64,000 bases of DNA from Diphasiastrum complanatum (taxonomy: Eukaryota; Streptophyta; Lycopodiopsida; Lycopodiales; Lycopodiaceae). A program made the translations under genes and the position numbers. The stretch covers positions 47,769,666 to 47,833,665 of the forward strand of contig CM055100.1 in NCBI GenBank assembly GCA_029204225.1, in the 5' to 3' direction. Shown here piece after piece: positions 1-10,457 of this stretch; position 1 is the first letter of the stretch; each line of letters begins with the position of its first letter. Under the pieces are notes generated by a model, which saw nothing but the letters and a program-made list of their open reading frames with translations, was not told the DNA's origin and made no database searches.

Positions 1-1960
1 GGAATTTTTTAATACTAGATCATGGGTTGTATTAAAAATAAGGTATTAAAAATAAGGTACTCTCTTGACAATGAAAAACAAGGGAATTGTGGCGAGTCAT
101 AGGGCCTTACCTTTGCAATATGTGTTAATGTGCACTTTATTAAAGTTTTTGGAATACAATAAATGAAAGCATGGAATTGCACATTTTAATAAAGATAACA
201 GATCATAGGCTTAAAGCGAATGTTATGATAACGATATTGATTTTTGTTAATCACGTGTAATATATTGGCGAATAATTTGACCAATATGCATATGTAGATC
301 CAGATAAATTTTTTGAATTTTGTATCCAATTGTGTATCATATACATTGTGTAGTAGTTTGGGTTTTATAGCATGTTGATTGATGATTATGGGTTTGTATA
401 GCTATGTGTTGTATATTGAGCTTTTCACTATCACATGAAAAGTACATAATAATAAACTGTGCGCTTTTGGTCTCAGATTGTGTACTATGGTCAGTGCATC
501 GATAAGCCATTATAATCCATGCTCATATTGACTGCAAGAATTTTGTAACAAAAAAATAATCTTCAATCTTCCCAAAATGTTTGTCTTTTTAATAGCAATG
601 TGTGTAGTGCACCAATTTTCATGGTATAGTAACTTGCACAAGTTGTTGGATCGTGTCTAATTAGGCTTATGAATAATTCATTTTCACTTTTATAAGCATT
701 GCATTGCAAAATGTCTGAATTTGAATTTTGTAAGCAACACGCATTTGTATTTTGCAAAAGATAATGTTATGAAAAATGTTGGTCGGTCTAGTTGTCGCTC
801 ATTGCAAAGATATTTGTACATGGTTTGTGTCTATAATCAAGCGTTGTGTGTTAAATCTCAATATCCCATATTAGAATTAAGTATTTGTTCCTCATTTGTA
901 TCATGAATTACATCTTTTGTTGTTAGTTTTTTAATTTTCAAGCGTACATTTTTCAATCTTATCTAGATGGAACTAAGCACTTGGTGAATGAGTGTTTTGA
1001 TTGTTTTAAAAAACAAGTTTGTCGTATGTTGTGTAAAATTACATTTGTGATGTAGTAATTCCCATCTTGCAATATGCTGATATGTATATTTATTAGAAAT
1101 ATGCATCATACGCGAAGTTCCAAAATATAAAGTTGGGTAATTAAGATCTTCAGCGTATGTATTTTGAAATATTCTAATAAACCCTTACAAGGAGCAACAA
1201 TTTTCATAATCAACAACATATTCATTACTTTAAAATGGATGTACTAGCTTATCATCCTTCGTCCCTTCTTCATCATTAGTTTCATGTTCTTTAGATTCAT
1301 CTATGTTTGATGAATATGAACGTTAAACATTGTTGTCAAAGTGTGTTTTTCATGAATGATTGATTTGAATTTCTAGTTTTTGGTGTAATTGTGTTTCGAA
1401 AAGATCAATGAGAGCATCAGTCATTAATTTCATGAGTCAAACTTTACCAAGCATGTAACTGTTTTATGCTCAAGTTTTCTTTTAAGACCAATGATGATAG
1501 CATTGTCATTATCAAGATAATGTGGCAACATGTTTTGTACTTTATCAAGGTTGGCAAGCACATTTATAATGCTTCCAGTTGTTCCAAGTTTACCTTGATT
1601 CACGTATTTGCAAATATGCAATTCTAGAAGCAAGTAGCCATTCTTCTAATTCATTGACTATTGTAATTGAAGGTATCCCAAAATTTAGACACGTATTTAT
1701 AGGGGATAGGAATTTAGGCGTTTTGACTTGCAATAGATAGTTTTTTCAGTAATTATATGAAATTTTTTTCTTTGAAGATTGCATGCAACATGAGTCTGAA
1801 AATGGAAGTAAATGCATTCACAATCGACACATGGATAAATAGGAGTATCTTCAATACGTTCATAGTAATTTATTATAAGTGGGTCATGATTGTCAAATTG
1901 TTTATTTAGTTGATTGGTGGTGGTTGATATGAAATTGGTGTTTTTTGCTTTGTTGTATAG
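1..1960. other. AT-rich intergenic DNA, no gene supported
   Basis: The stretch is AT-rich and has only short random-looking reading frames. On the minus strand near 1430-1850 there is a weak hint of an old transposase-like protein (a run ending NVLANLDKVQNMLPHYL and, upstream, a Cys-rich CVDCECIYFH patch), but stops in every frame prevent a family call. Confidence 0.4.
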
Positions 1961-1961
1961 T

Positions 1962-2180
1962 GTATGTCAAATTCGTCTGATTCTATTTAAAATACTAAAG
2001 TTGCTATAGGGAACATATCTAACCACTTTACCTGATCTTAGCTATTGTGTTGGTAGATAAAGTCAATTAATGCATGATCCTAGTGTGGAGCATTGGAAGA
2101 TAGGCAAGAGAGTATTGAGGTACATCTCAGGTTCTAGAGACTTTGGCATTGTTTATGGAGGATCATCACCTACTTGTATG
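1962..2180 (+). pseudogene. Ty1/copia reverse transcriptase C-terminal remnant
   Basis: Translation of 2029-2172 gives PDLSYCVGR, a stop, then SQLMHDPSVEHWKIGKRVLRY and SGSRDFGIVYGG. This is the conserved copia stretch RPDI.YAVG...FM..P...HW.A.KR.LRYL.GT.D.GI.Y at the end of the RT domain. The copy is short, contains an in-frame TAG and lacks the RNase H domain that should follow. It lies just upstream of the LTR-like sequence at 2206, in the same orientation, so both are probably the 3' end of one badly eroded copia element. Confidence 0.6.
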
Positions 2181-2205
2181 TGTGAAAAATAGAAAAAATT
2201 ATCTA

Positions 2206-3111
2206 TGTTGAGTTGTGTTAGCTGATGCCATGCCCCTAAGGTGTCGATGCAGTGCCTCATCACTCAAAAGGGCTCCAGTGGAGATGATGTTGAGAGCCGA
2301 GTCTAAGAGCACGAGAATTACTAGTGCTAGGCTAAGTGCATATTTTGTGTTCCCCATGGTAATTCCCAAAAGATGGAAAACCATGTGGGAGCTAGTAATT
2401 TGGGCCCTCTCAAACCTTAGATGTATTTTAAAGAAAGAGGCCTCTTTGTAAATAGAAAGCTAGTGGTGGAACTCAAAAGTCTGTAGAATGGAGTTAAGTA
2501 GCTCACTTCTATAAGAAAAGGCCTCCTCCACGAGTTGGAGAGCATATGTTCATGTACTGAAATGTTGTTGCTCTTTTAATTAAAGATTCTACTACTTGTA
2601 TTTCTCTCTATGCTCCATCTTCATGCATTTAGTTTGAGTACTTGTGTATGAATGTGATGTTGTGATTCTTTCTCTTTCAGGATTGGTTTGTGATTAGTTT
2701 CAGGTAGATGTGCAAGGCTTGGAGGTTGATCCATCATGACACTCAGATCCGATGCTTCCTTGTTCTTGTCTCTCTGAGAAGTGTTTCTTACAATTGTTGA
2801 GTGATAATTGTAAGAAGCGCTTTGTAGGTTTCACAAATGTTTTAGTTAGTTGTTGTATTTTGTGAATCACATAGATAGGATAGATTAGGTTCCTTGTGAG
2901 TAGTAGATTAGATTCTTTTCCAAGAAGAGCAGAAGTAGAATTAGGAATAATCTGCATACTATAAGAATTCAAGAAAGATCTGAAACATAACTGTAGAATG
3001 TAGATCTTGATAGATTATGTATTCAAGATGAGCTTCCATTGCCAGTCTAGGATCGAGATCAAGCAGTAGATGTGCTTAATTGACAAGCGGGGCACATACC
3101 ACCATACTGCA
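2206..3111 (+). repeat. Degenerate copia-type LTR (family A, copy 1)
   Basis: The sequence starts TGTTGAGTTGTG and parallels the LTR at 12654-13675. Shared blocks include GAGAGCCGAG...GAGAATT.CTAG, TTCCCAAA.GATGGAA..ACCATG..GGAGCTAGTAA, and a terminal GACA.GC.GG.ACATA..AC.ACA. It follows the RT remnant at 1962-2180, as a 3' LTR would. Termini are approximate because both copies have many indels. Confidence 0.5.
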
Positions 3112-3781
3112 AGAAGGTTGTGAATCAATAAGATAGCTAATAGTATCTGCAAACAAGTTAGGGGCTATAGTGACTTTTTTGTGTCATTACACATGTTAGT
3201 AGTTAGAGGTAACTCGAGCAAGTACACATGCCACATGATGATTAGGCCAAATCCAAAAGTAAGTTAGGCACTTGACACATGTCATGGTGACACTTCCTAT
3301 GTGCTGTATTGAGATCATGTGACCAATCACAAGTTAGAGATCCATGAAATTGGTCCAATCAAGTTTGAGGGTCATTACGTCACTAAGCCAATCACATTTA
3401 GAGGAGGAAAAGAAGGGTTCCAATCATGTTTCACTCCCCTTCACCTCAATTTGCTACTTATATGTGTCTTAGATCAACTCTATGTAAGTTTTTTGGAGTT
3501 AATGAGAGTTTCTACATTTTGAACTATTTTGGCTTTCTCTCTCTACCAGAGTCTTGAATGTTGGATTCTCTCTCTACCCGAGAGAAAGGCTTTTCCACAT
3601 TTAGTTTTTTCATCCACAAGTCTCCACACGTGTAAATATACTTTGGTGTTTGATATATGCATGTTACATAGTGTTGTTTCCTTATATTTGTGAGATAGGT
3701 CTTGGATTTCAATCTATGTTTGATTTATGTGCAATCATCACATCTTAGGAGATCATAATCACACTTTTGGGAACTCCCACA
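3112..3781. other. Non-coding spacer, nothing recognised
   Basis: No conserved reading frame. A short CT-rich stretch near 3535-3600 (TCTCTCTCTACC...) is repeated twice but otherwise featureless. Confidence 0.4.
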
Positions 3782-4604
3782 TGTTGGAATTTTATGCTCA
3801 AGCCCGATTCCATTAGGTAATGAGCATTCTGGAAAATTCTTTTTTCTATCTATTCTTGAAAAACAACAAAAACAAAGAAGAAAAGGCTCGAAGTTTTGTA
3901 CAGAAGATCGAAAAATTCAGGATCGAATTTTTCCGACCCAAGTCTTTTTTGACCCAATATTAATCCCATCAAAGAGAGATTTTTCGAGCCTAGATCGGAG
4001 CGGATCGGATTGAGGTGAAAAATATCCGGACGTCTTCGACCCTTAATCAGATTGGATCGGGTCTAATTTATCCGAGCATCTTCGACCCTTTGTATAAATC
4101 CGACCCTTTGTAAATTATCCAACTCTTTGTATGAATCTGATCCTTTGTATATTTTTGAATACTGTTAATTAGAAAATTCGACCCACATACGGATAAAATA
4201 ACAACTACATTATGTGGGACTATAGTAGATTTTCTCAAGCTTTCAATGCACTTATCATCTGACTTCTAGTAGAGTCAACGTCTTGACAGACATCTTTTGT
4301 AACAATATACAAGGATTATTTTGTAACGATGATCAGTGATTAAGTAAAATTAGAATCAGTTAGTTAGTATTGTTATATTCCAGTATTCTGCTATCAACGA
4401 TTTTCAGCTGAAGCTTGGTATTTGCGCGCAACTTCATGCTCTTGTACTCCATTTTGATAATTATCACAGTGCAAGTTTTTGTCTACGTTCTAGTTCTATT
4501 GAGCATTGCTGTATTATTTGATCCATATTCTTGAATGCATTGCTGGTAATTGCCTCACTTTCGATCACTTCCGCTGCACACCATGTTTCCATTGATTTTC
4601 GACA
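3782..4604 (+). repeat. Copia-type LTR followed by primer-site-like repeats
   Basis: The stretch begins TGTTGGAATTTTATGC and ends CGACA immediately before TGGTATCGAGC at 4605, which matches the usual order LTR then initiator-tRNA-Met primer site. It has internal degenerate repeats around TTCGACCC and TCCGACCCTTTGTA (4010-4150). No second copy of this LTR was found in the window, so the element is incomplete or solo. Confidence 0.55.
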
Positions 4605-4733
4605 TGGTATCGAGCATCTGTTTCTATCAGAGCTCTACTAATCCGATATCATCTCGATTTCTCTGATTTTTCAACATGGTATTAGAGCTCAGCTCTCTGA
4701 TCGTGTAGATTTACGACATGGTATCAAAGCGGG
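4605..4733 (+). promoter_or_regulatory. Three tandem PBS-like sites
   Basis: TGGTATCGAGC (4605), TGGTATTAGAGC (4677) and TGGTATCAAAGC (4719) each follow a similar CRACA sequence (TTCGACA, TTCAACA, TACGACA). Each resembles the copia primer-binding site complementary to initiator tRNA-Met. Only one can have been used as the true PBS, so the leader contains duplicated PBS-like units. Confidence 0.55.
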
Positions 4734-4868
4734 TGGCTCAGTAATCTGCATTTCCATTGCGGATTCAGTCTTGTATCTATCAAGACTTCATCTAAGCAAG
4801 TGCACAACCAACAATATCTCGTTATTGTTGTTTCTACCAACGATATCACCTCTACACCAAAATGGATT

Positions 4869-4903
4869 CATTAGAGGAGTTCTCAATATCAAAAAGACTC
4901 TTT
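4869..4903 (+). repeat. Left terminal inverted repeat
   Basis: 35 bp starting CATTAGAGGAGTTCTC. It pairs with 12125-12159 with a single mismatch, ACTCTTT against ACCCTTT. Homology stops abruptly on both sides. Confidence 0.75.
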
Positions 4904-5390
4904 AAGGAATGCCATGTAGGATATAGAAAAATATCAAAATAAAAAAAACAATCATGTTTATTTGCTTGCCCACACCACTCCCAAGGCATCCCCAACTCCC
5001 AATGATCTAACCATAGTGTCTATAGTCACAGTTAAGAACTGCTAACAGTTCGCAGTATAACTTGACTAAAATAAAAAAATATTCCCTCCATTGGTTACGA
5101 AAAGGGCAATATTTTCACTGGATCTAGAATATGACCGCCATCCCCAAATTCGAATCAGGAAAAATTGCAAAATGTTTACATATGCATTTCTTCCACGAGA
5201 ATGGAAATATGAGCGCCAACTACCTATTGGAATGAAAAAATGAGCGGCATTTCCAATTTGAATCAAGCATACAAGCATGGAGATTGGATTGATCGTACAT
5301 AATATATAATATAATCAAAGATGAGTATTTTGTTTTGCTTCATAGAATCTTGTCATAGTACTTTGATGCAACTAATTATTCTATTATTTA
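4904..5390. other. Subterminal non-coding region of the TIR element
   Basis: No gene seen. A motif of the type AATATGACCGCCATCCCCAA...AATC recurs three times in degenerate form between 5125 and 5265 (ATATGACCGCC, ATATGAGCGCC, AATGAGCGGC). Confidence 0.4.
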
Positions 5391-5394
5391 TTTG

Positions 5395-6141
5395 ATGATG
5401 ACATTGTATCATCTACATGTGGATATCCCTATTGATTTGGCACCTTTGCAGAGGAGAGGAGGCAAAGGAATTCAAATATTTGCTGAGGATTGTTCTCGTT
5501 ACAGGGCAGAAGGAAAAAGAAACTTGGATTTGTGGATAGATGGAACATTATATCCACAAGATCCAAGCACTTTGACACATCCCACATTCTCTTCAATAAC
5601 TCATTTAGTTACATGGATATGCAATGGGCATAGTGGATTACTAGGATATTGTGAAAGATTGTAGAACCATGGAAAACAACTTTATATAAATAAAGTTCAG
5701 TTTTTAGAAGGTGAGTTAATTTGGATATCCTCTTATTGTCAAAATAGAGATTGTCATCTCCAAAAGACGTTAGAAGAAAATGAACAACTTAAAAAAAATA
5801 ATGAATCATTACAGAAAATAACAATCAATATCAAATCAAAACTAGAGCAAATGCAATCAGTCTTACAGTCTATTCGTATTGAAAATTTACAATTATTGAA
5901 GGATGTGGATTTGGCAAAGAAGAAGGCTAAAAGTAAGAAGCGAAAGCGACAAAGTTGCAAGGATATTCAAATGCTTTCAAAAGGAGGTTATCGAAATGAA
6001 GGATTCGTGCATTCAAGTAAGCATATTCTGATTTTTGTAAGTTTTTCAATGACATTTGGATTTAATTTCAGCTATGATGATATTTTGTTAACTATCTATT
6101 TTTTTTTGCAGATCTGCATTAGTAGCTCCTCGAAATATTAA
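5395..6141 (+). pseudogene. Gene a: Lys/Glu-rich coiled-coil protein, one stop
   Basis: One frame runs from ATG 5395 to about 6018 with a single TAG at 5662-5664. Upstream of the stop the protein reads RRGGKGIQIFAEDCSRYRAEG...HPTFSSITHLVTWICNGHSG. Downstream, a classical coiled coil (about 5755-5910: TLEENEQLKKNNESLQ...KLEQMQSVLQSIR) precedes a basic cluster, KKKAKSKKRKRQ, that could be a nuclear localisation signal. A TTGCAG at 5445-5450 may be an acceptor, so the start is uncertain. A plant-type intron probably follows (donor GTAAGC near 6019, acceptor TTTTTTTTGCAG near 6111), with a short last exon to about 6141. No family recognised. The 3' end lies about 20 bp from the 3' end of gene b on the other strand. 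Confidence 0.45.
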
Positions 6142-6161
6142 AGGCAATGCTTCACTAGGAA

Positions 6162-7565
6162 TGTCATTGGGCACAATATTGACTTGATCCACTGAGCGTA
6201 ACATTCTCATCAATAAAGCCTAAAATGTTCAAAACATAAGATCTTTTGACAAAAATGATCTTATTTGTCTTAACAAATTTATGTCCTCCTATGTAAAATG
6301 ATAAAGCTTTAACTGCCATTATAAGACTCTCCCCAACTGGGCTCAGCTTGGATTGAGCAATACAGATCTCATTCTTCTGGAAATGCCTAAGATAGTGGCC
6401 TAGTCCACTGTCCCTCTGGAACGAGGATGCGTATTGTCTGAAACCACCTCGTCTCACAGCAAAATCATCTATTATGAGAGCATCCTGCAATAGGAAATAT
6501 GTTAGCAAAAACACATTCAGTGATTAAAAATATTATAATGCAAGGAAGTTTAAACACTTACACATTCTTCATCATTAGCAGCAACCAGATCGAGATGATC
6601 AATATAATGACCATATACTGAAGTGGAATCATCAGTGAAATGCATTAATGATGGACGAGGGAAGCCCATCTGGGATTGAAATGTCGTGAATTCTTCATTG
6701 GATGGTCTACCTCGCCCATCTTCGACTATATTTGATAAAATCTTAGTCAGGCATTCTTCACCGGTCATAAGTCCCTCCTCATCATCAAAATCAATACCAG
6801 CAACAAGGTCATGTGTTTCAAAATCTACAAAGTCGGAGAATTCAAAAATTGTGCCGGATAATAAACATAGAATCTCGTCTTCACGATAGTCAAAAAATTA
6901 CATAAATCAACAGTAGTAAAATATACATCGTCATTAATATAATATACAAGCAAATTGAAAAGACATTTCGACTCCTCTATAGGGTTGGATTCATCATCAG
7001 ATGTGTTTTGGCCAATAAAAGAATCCCGGAGAACATCAATATTTACATCAATAAAGTCACTTTTCTTAAGAAAGTGATTGATATCCTTAATAGCTGACTG
7101 AACAGAGGATGATGCAAAAGGAGAGTCAGCAACAGAAACTTCCTCATCATTTGGAATCTGAACTAACAAAAAAAGTACGAAACCACTCTGATATTCAACC
7201 AATCGACATTTCTTGTTGCAATACGGGCACATTGAACTGCTTTTGAAAAGATCAAACAATTTGGTGAACATTCTATCCAGTCTATGTCTGAAAGCTGGGA
7301 AGAACTGAACAAGATCAGTATAATGCATGTACTTGAGTGGACCTATGGAGAATACATGCTTACTAAGGATATATCTGAATCTAACGTAATGTTCATAAAA
7401 TACGTCAGAATTTGGTTGTGCAGTCCTGAAAACATGTAGATATGGCCTGAATAGGCTGTGGAAGTAGTCTAGGTTTTCAGTAATCCCAAATTCACTAAGA
7501 AATGAACTCAAGCCCGAATCTCGTGAGGACCTGAGGAAGAGGCCATGGCAGTAACGTGAATATCG
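6162..7565 (-). pseudogene. Gene b: unknown protein with CPYC..C cluster
   Basis: The frame RDSGLSSFLSEFGITENLDY...FEHYVRF-type sequence runs down the minus strand from about 7545. A Cys cluster, MCPYCNKKC, lies near 7230-7205 and an acidic segment follows. At about 6893 the frame shifts by one within a run of six A/T, after which the protein continues EFSDFVDFETHDLVAGIDFDDEEG...DLVAANDEEC. A clean intron follows (donor GTAAGT at about 6559, acceptor ATTGCAG at about 6486) and the last exon starts DALIIDDFAVRRGGFRQY and ends QYCAQ with TGA at 6162-6164. There is no good in-frame ATG upstream, so the 5' end is unresolved. The long continuous conceptual protein with only one slip suggests recent loss of function. 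I cannot name a family. The Cys motif could bind zinc, but only one CxxC is clear. Confidence 0.45.
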
Positions 7566-8372
7566 CACTTGTGCGCGAGGGAGAACTGAAACAAAACTAA
7601 CTATCAAGATGGTGCACAAGAGGGATATGTACGGCAGGCAGATACCGAATATCGCACTTGTGCACAAGTAGGTATCGTTGCAAGCAAACGGACAACAATG
7701 CGTGCGCACAAGAGTGACATGCCACGAATTTCAAGACGGTAAAAAATTAATCAGTTTTCGTGCCATTTATACTAAATTTTTGCACGTGTGGTCAACGGAC
7801 AAAGGACACGTGTCTACTTTCAATTGGACTACAGGCACTGGCACGTGTGAGGTGACACTTGGACACGTGTGAAATGACACCTAGACAGATGTCGCATGTT
7901 CATTCGTTTGCTCGACAACAAGTGTCGCTCTCACATTTGCTCGTACAAATCCCACACGTGTAATGTGACAGGGTGGCACGCGTTGCTCTCGCAATTGTCC
8001 GTACAACTCCCACACGTGTGACAGGACGTTCTTTCGCATGTGCGAACCGCGATATAAAATCACAAACTTCGATGACTTTTTTTTCACTTTTTTTTTTCGT
8101 TCTGCATATCGCACTTGTGCGCGTCCTTCACCATCGATATTCCTCCTACCGCCTTCCATGCGCATAGGTCCGATACATCTGCCTATGTGTCTCCTCGTAT
8201 CGCACTTGTGCGTCTTTCTTCAAAACTAATCGCTCTCTCTTATATTCGGCTCGCACAAGTTCAATATACCGTACATTTTGACCGTACATATCGGTCCTCT
8301 GCGAGGTCTTTATCATCCCTCCCTGCTCATCCTAACCGTCACGCACAAGTCCGCTATCCCATAGTACACATC
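7558..8372. promoter_or_regulatory. Divergent intergenic region with palindrome and CACGTGT arrays
   Basis: TATCGCACTTGTGCGC occurs at 7561-7576, 8107-8122 and, with a final T, 8198-8213. A near copy is at 7650-7664, and half or inverted versions (CGCACAAG) lie at about 7704, 8252 and 8342. The core CGCAC-TT-GTGCG is palindromic. Interleaved are at least six RCACGTGT boxes (about 7784, 7804, 7840, 7862, 7953, 8012), some inside short tandem units such as CACGTGTGARRTGACACYT and CCCACACGTGT...GTGACAGG. CACGTG is the plant G-box. The region separates the divergent genes b and c, so a shared promoter or a protein-binding array is a reasonable inference; a replication or transposase-binding role is also possible. 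Confidence 0.6.
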
Positions 8373-8373
8373 C

Positions 8374-10130
8374 ATGGATAGGAGAAAATAGACAAGGAGG
8401 GACTTCTTCTCTCCTGGCTCATCCTCAGCCCCTACGGTTGCCATTACACCACCCGCTAGACCTAGAACGCGCAACCGCAGTAGGTGGCTCTCTGAGATAC
8501 GCAAGTATCAGAGATCAACAGCTCTGTTGATCCCAAGAGCTCCATTCTACTGTGCTGTTTGAAACATAACAAGAAATGATCTCGAACAGCTAGTTAGATT
8601 CATACCCAGTGCTCTTCAGTGCCTTCAGGAGGCTGCTGAAGAATACATTAGCCTTTTTTTGAGGATTTTTTTTTGCTTGCAATCCATTCCAAGAGAGTCA
8701 CCATAATGCCCAAGGATTTTCAGCTCCTGATGAGAATGAGGGATAGGTATTGTAGGTTACACGTATCTCAGCCTGCTGCTCCTAGACCAACTCCTCTAGA
8801 TAGGATTGATCTTCCTACGAAGCGTCCTAGGAAACAGACAGCCGCCAAGAGAGCTCTGAAGAAAGTAAGGAGGGTAGACACCACAGATTCTGTGAAGCCT
8901 AACCCGAAGTCCATTGTAGATAATGTTGTTGTTGATAATGTTGTAAATATAGCTACATCTATTTTGGATATCCCTTTAATTCATGTAGATACTACACATC
9001 CACCTCCTCCTCCTTCTCCAAATTCTTATACATATATAGATTCGAATGATTATCTTAAATTTGAGAAAGACATATCCGATGCTATAGATACAATTGGTAC
9101 TCCTTTTTGTTTTAGACTAGATGAACTTGATTTTAGTATTAATTTTAGAGTTCTAGATTGCTTGGATCTCAAAGACAGACGGACTTTTATCAGTGACGCT
9201 GTGATAGAGTCTGGGCTTACACTCTTGCAATATGACATTGCAAGAGATTCATCCAATGAGTTGCTGGTGCTGAGTAACTTTCTGCTTCAGGCCTTCAAGG
9301 AGAATAATGACACATTGTCACAGTGTCTGACAAGTGGATTTACACCAGCAACAAAGTATCTGCTCATCCCTTATCATACAAAGTAAGATATACTAAATGC
9401 TTCTTGTTATTTTATGCATTAACATTGGCATTGTCAATGGAAATAGTTCTCAGACTTGCAGCTAAAGAAATTTCAATCTTATTTTGTAGTGAAAACTGGA
9501 GGTTGAACCTGATTTCTATTAAGAAATTTGTAGATAATGGTATTAAAGGTTTTTGTGTCAAGATGAATTCGGCGAGAAATACGCATAAGGATGTAGATAT
9601 ATACCTTCCATATCTAAGTAAATATATTCCTACAGATGTTCCCCATTCCGTGGATTGGCAGATCGTCAGTTTGGAGGTAAACTTTGTCTTTCTTAATAGC
9701 ATTTTGAAATCAGTATTCTAATATAATTGTTTCATTCTAATTCATTATGTTTCATAATTGATTTCTTGTGTGCTGAATTATTATGTAGTCACTCCAGCAA
9801 AATGATTCATTCAGCTGTGGGTGGTACACATTATACAAGAAAAAGTTATTTTTTGAGTGGTTCAACCTTCAGCAAGATGTTGATATTTCTAAGGTAATAA
9901 ATTCTGTTTATTCTTATTTTGGAATCATGATTAGTTTCCTATTTTGTTGATGTTTTTGGCCATTAATAATACATGAATGTTCTATTTTGCAGTTTACACT
10001 TCCTGAGTACACATCAAGCTAGGTGTACAGATTTAGACAAGAAATTATCTTGAGTATATTGGCTAGGGCAAGGCTTCAGCCTCCCGTTAGTGATGATGGT
10101 GCAAAGGATGATGTAGTTATACTAAATTAA
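8374..10130 (+). pseudogene. Gene c: histone H3 fold fused to Ulp1-like region
   Basis: From ATG 8374 a short Pro/Arg tail leads to EIRKYQRSTALLIPRAPF, then, after a frame slip in poly-T near 8652-8672, LQEAAEEYISL.FEDF and AIHSKRVTIMPKDFQL. These are the alpha-N, alpha-2 and alpha-3 hallmarks of histone H3. The frame continues without a break into a basic linker (PTKRPRKQTAAKRALKKVRR) and a ~215-residue region. Likely exons are 8374-9382, 9454-9676, 9789-9893 and 9993-10130. Exon 3 reads SLQQNDSFSCGWYTLYKK, like the Ulp1/C48 catalytic Gln-x-Asn...Cys-Gly segment, and exon 2 has SENWRLNLI where active proteases have HW.L.VI, so the catalytic His is Asn here. Disabling changes are TAG 8389-8391, TGA 8560-8562 (an Arg site in H3), the poly-T slip and TAG 10020-10022. 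The H3 assignment is strong; the Ulp1 assignment is moderate. Confidence 0.6.
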
Positions 10131-10457
10131 AATCAAAACAAATATGGATAGCATAGAACAAAAATACATGTATAGAATTCATAGAAAAATATACATTGAT
10201 ATATCAAATGCTACTCCAGTTTATGGATTTAGGAGCACAAAATACATGTACTGATGCCCAACTTGGGCTTTCAACTATTGAATGAAAGAGTGTATACACA
10301 GATTTTTACTAAAGTTTATTTGAAACTATTGTTCTCCCAAAATGGTGATTGTTGTAGGTAGATCTTTGCAGCACGTTATCAACTCATGTCTTTTTCGCAT
10401 CTGTGACATGGCAAATATTAGTGAATGTGCAATTGTAAATGATGACATTTTCTATTA

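Noticed and set aside
1430-1850. Possible old MULE/FAR1-like transposase on the minus strand
   Set aside because: One Cys-rich patch and one moderately conserved-looking helix are not enough; stops in all frames and no MULE core motif.
7558-8372. CRISPR-like array from the repeated CGCACTTGTGCG sites
   Set aside because: Spacing is irregular, sites occur in both orientations and partial forms, and the context is a plant genome.
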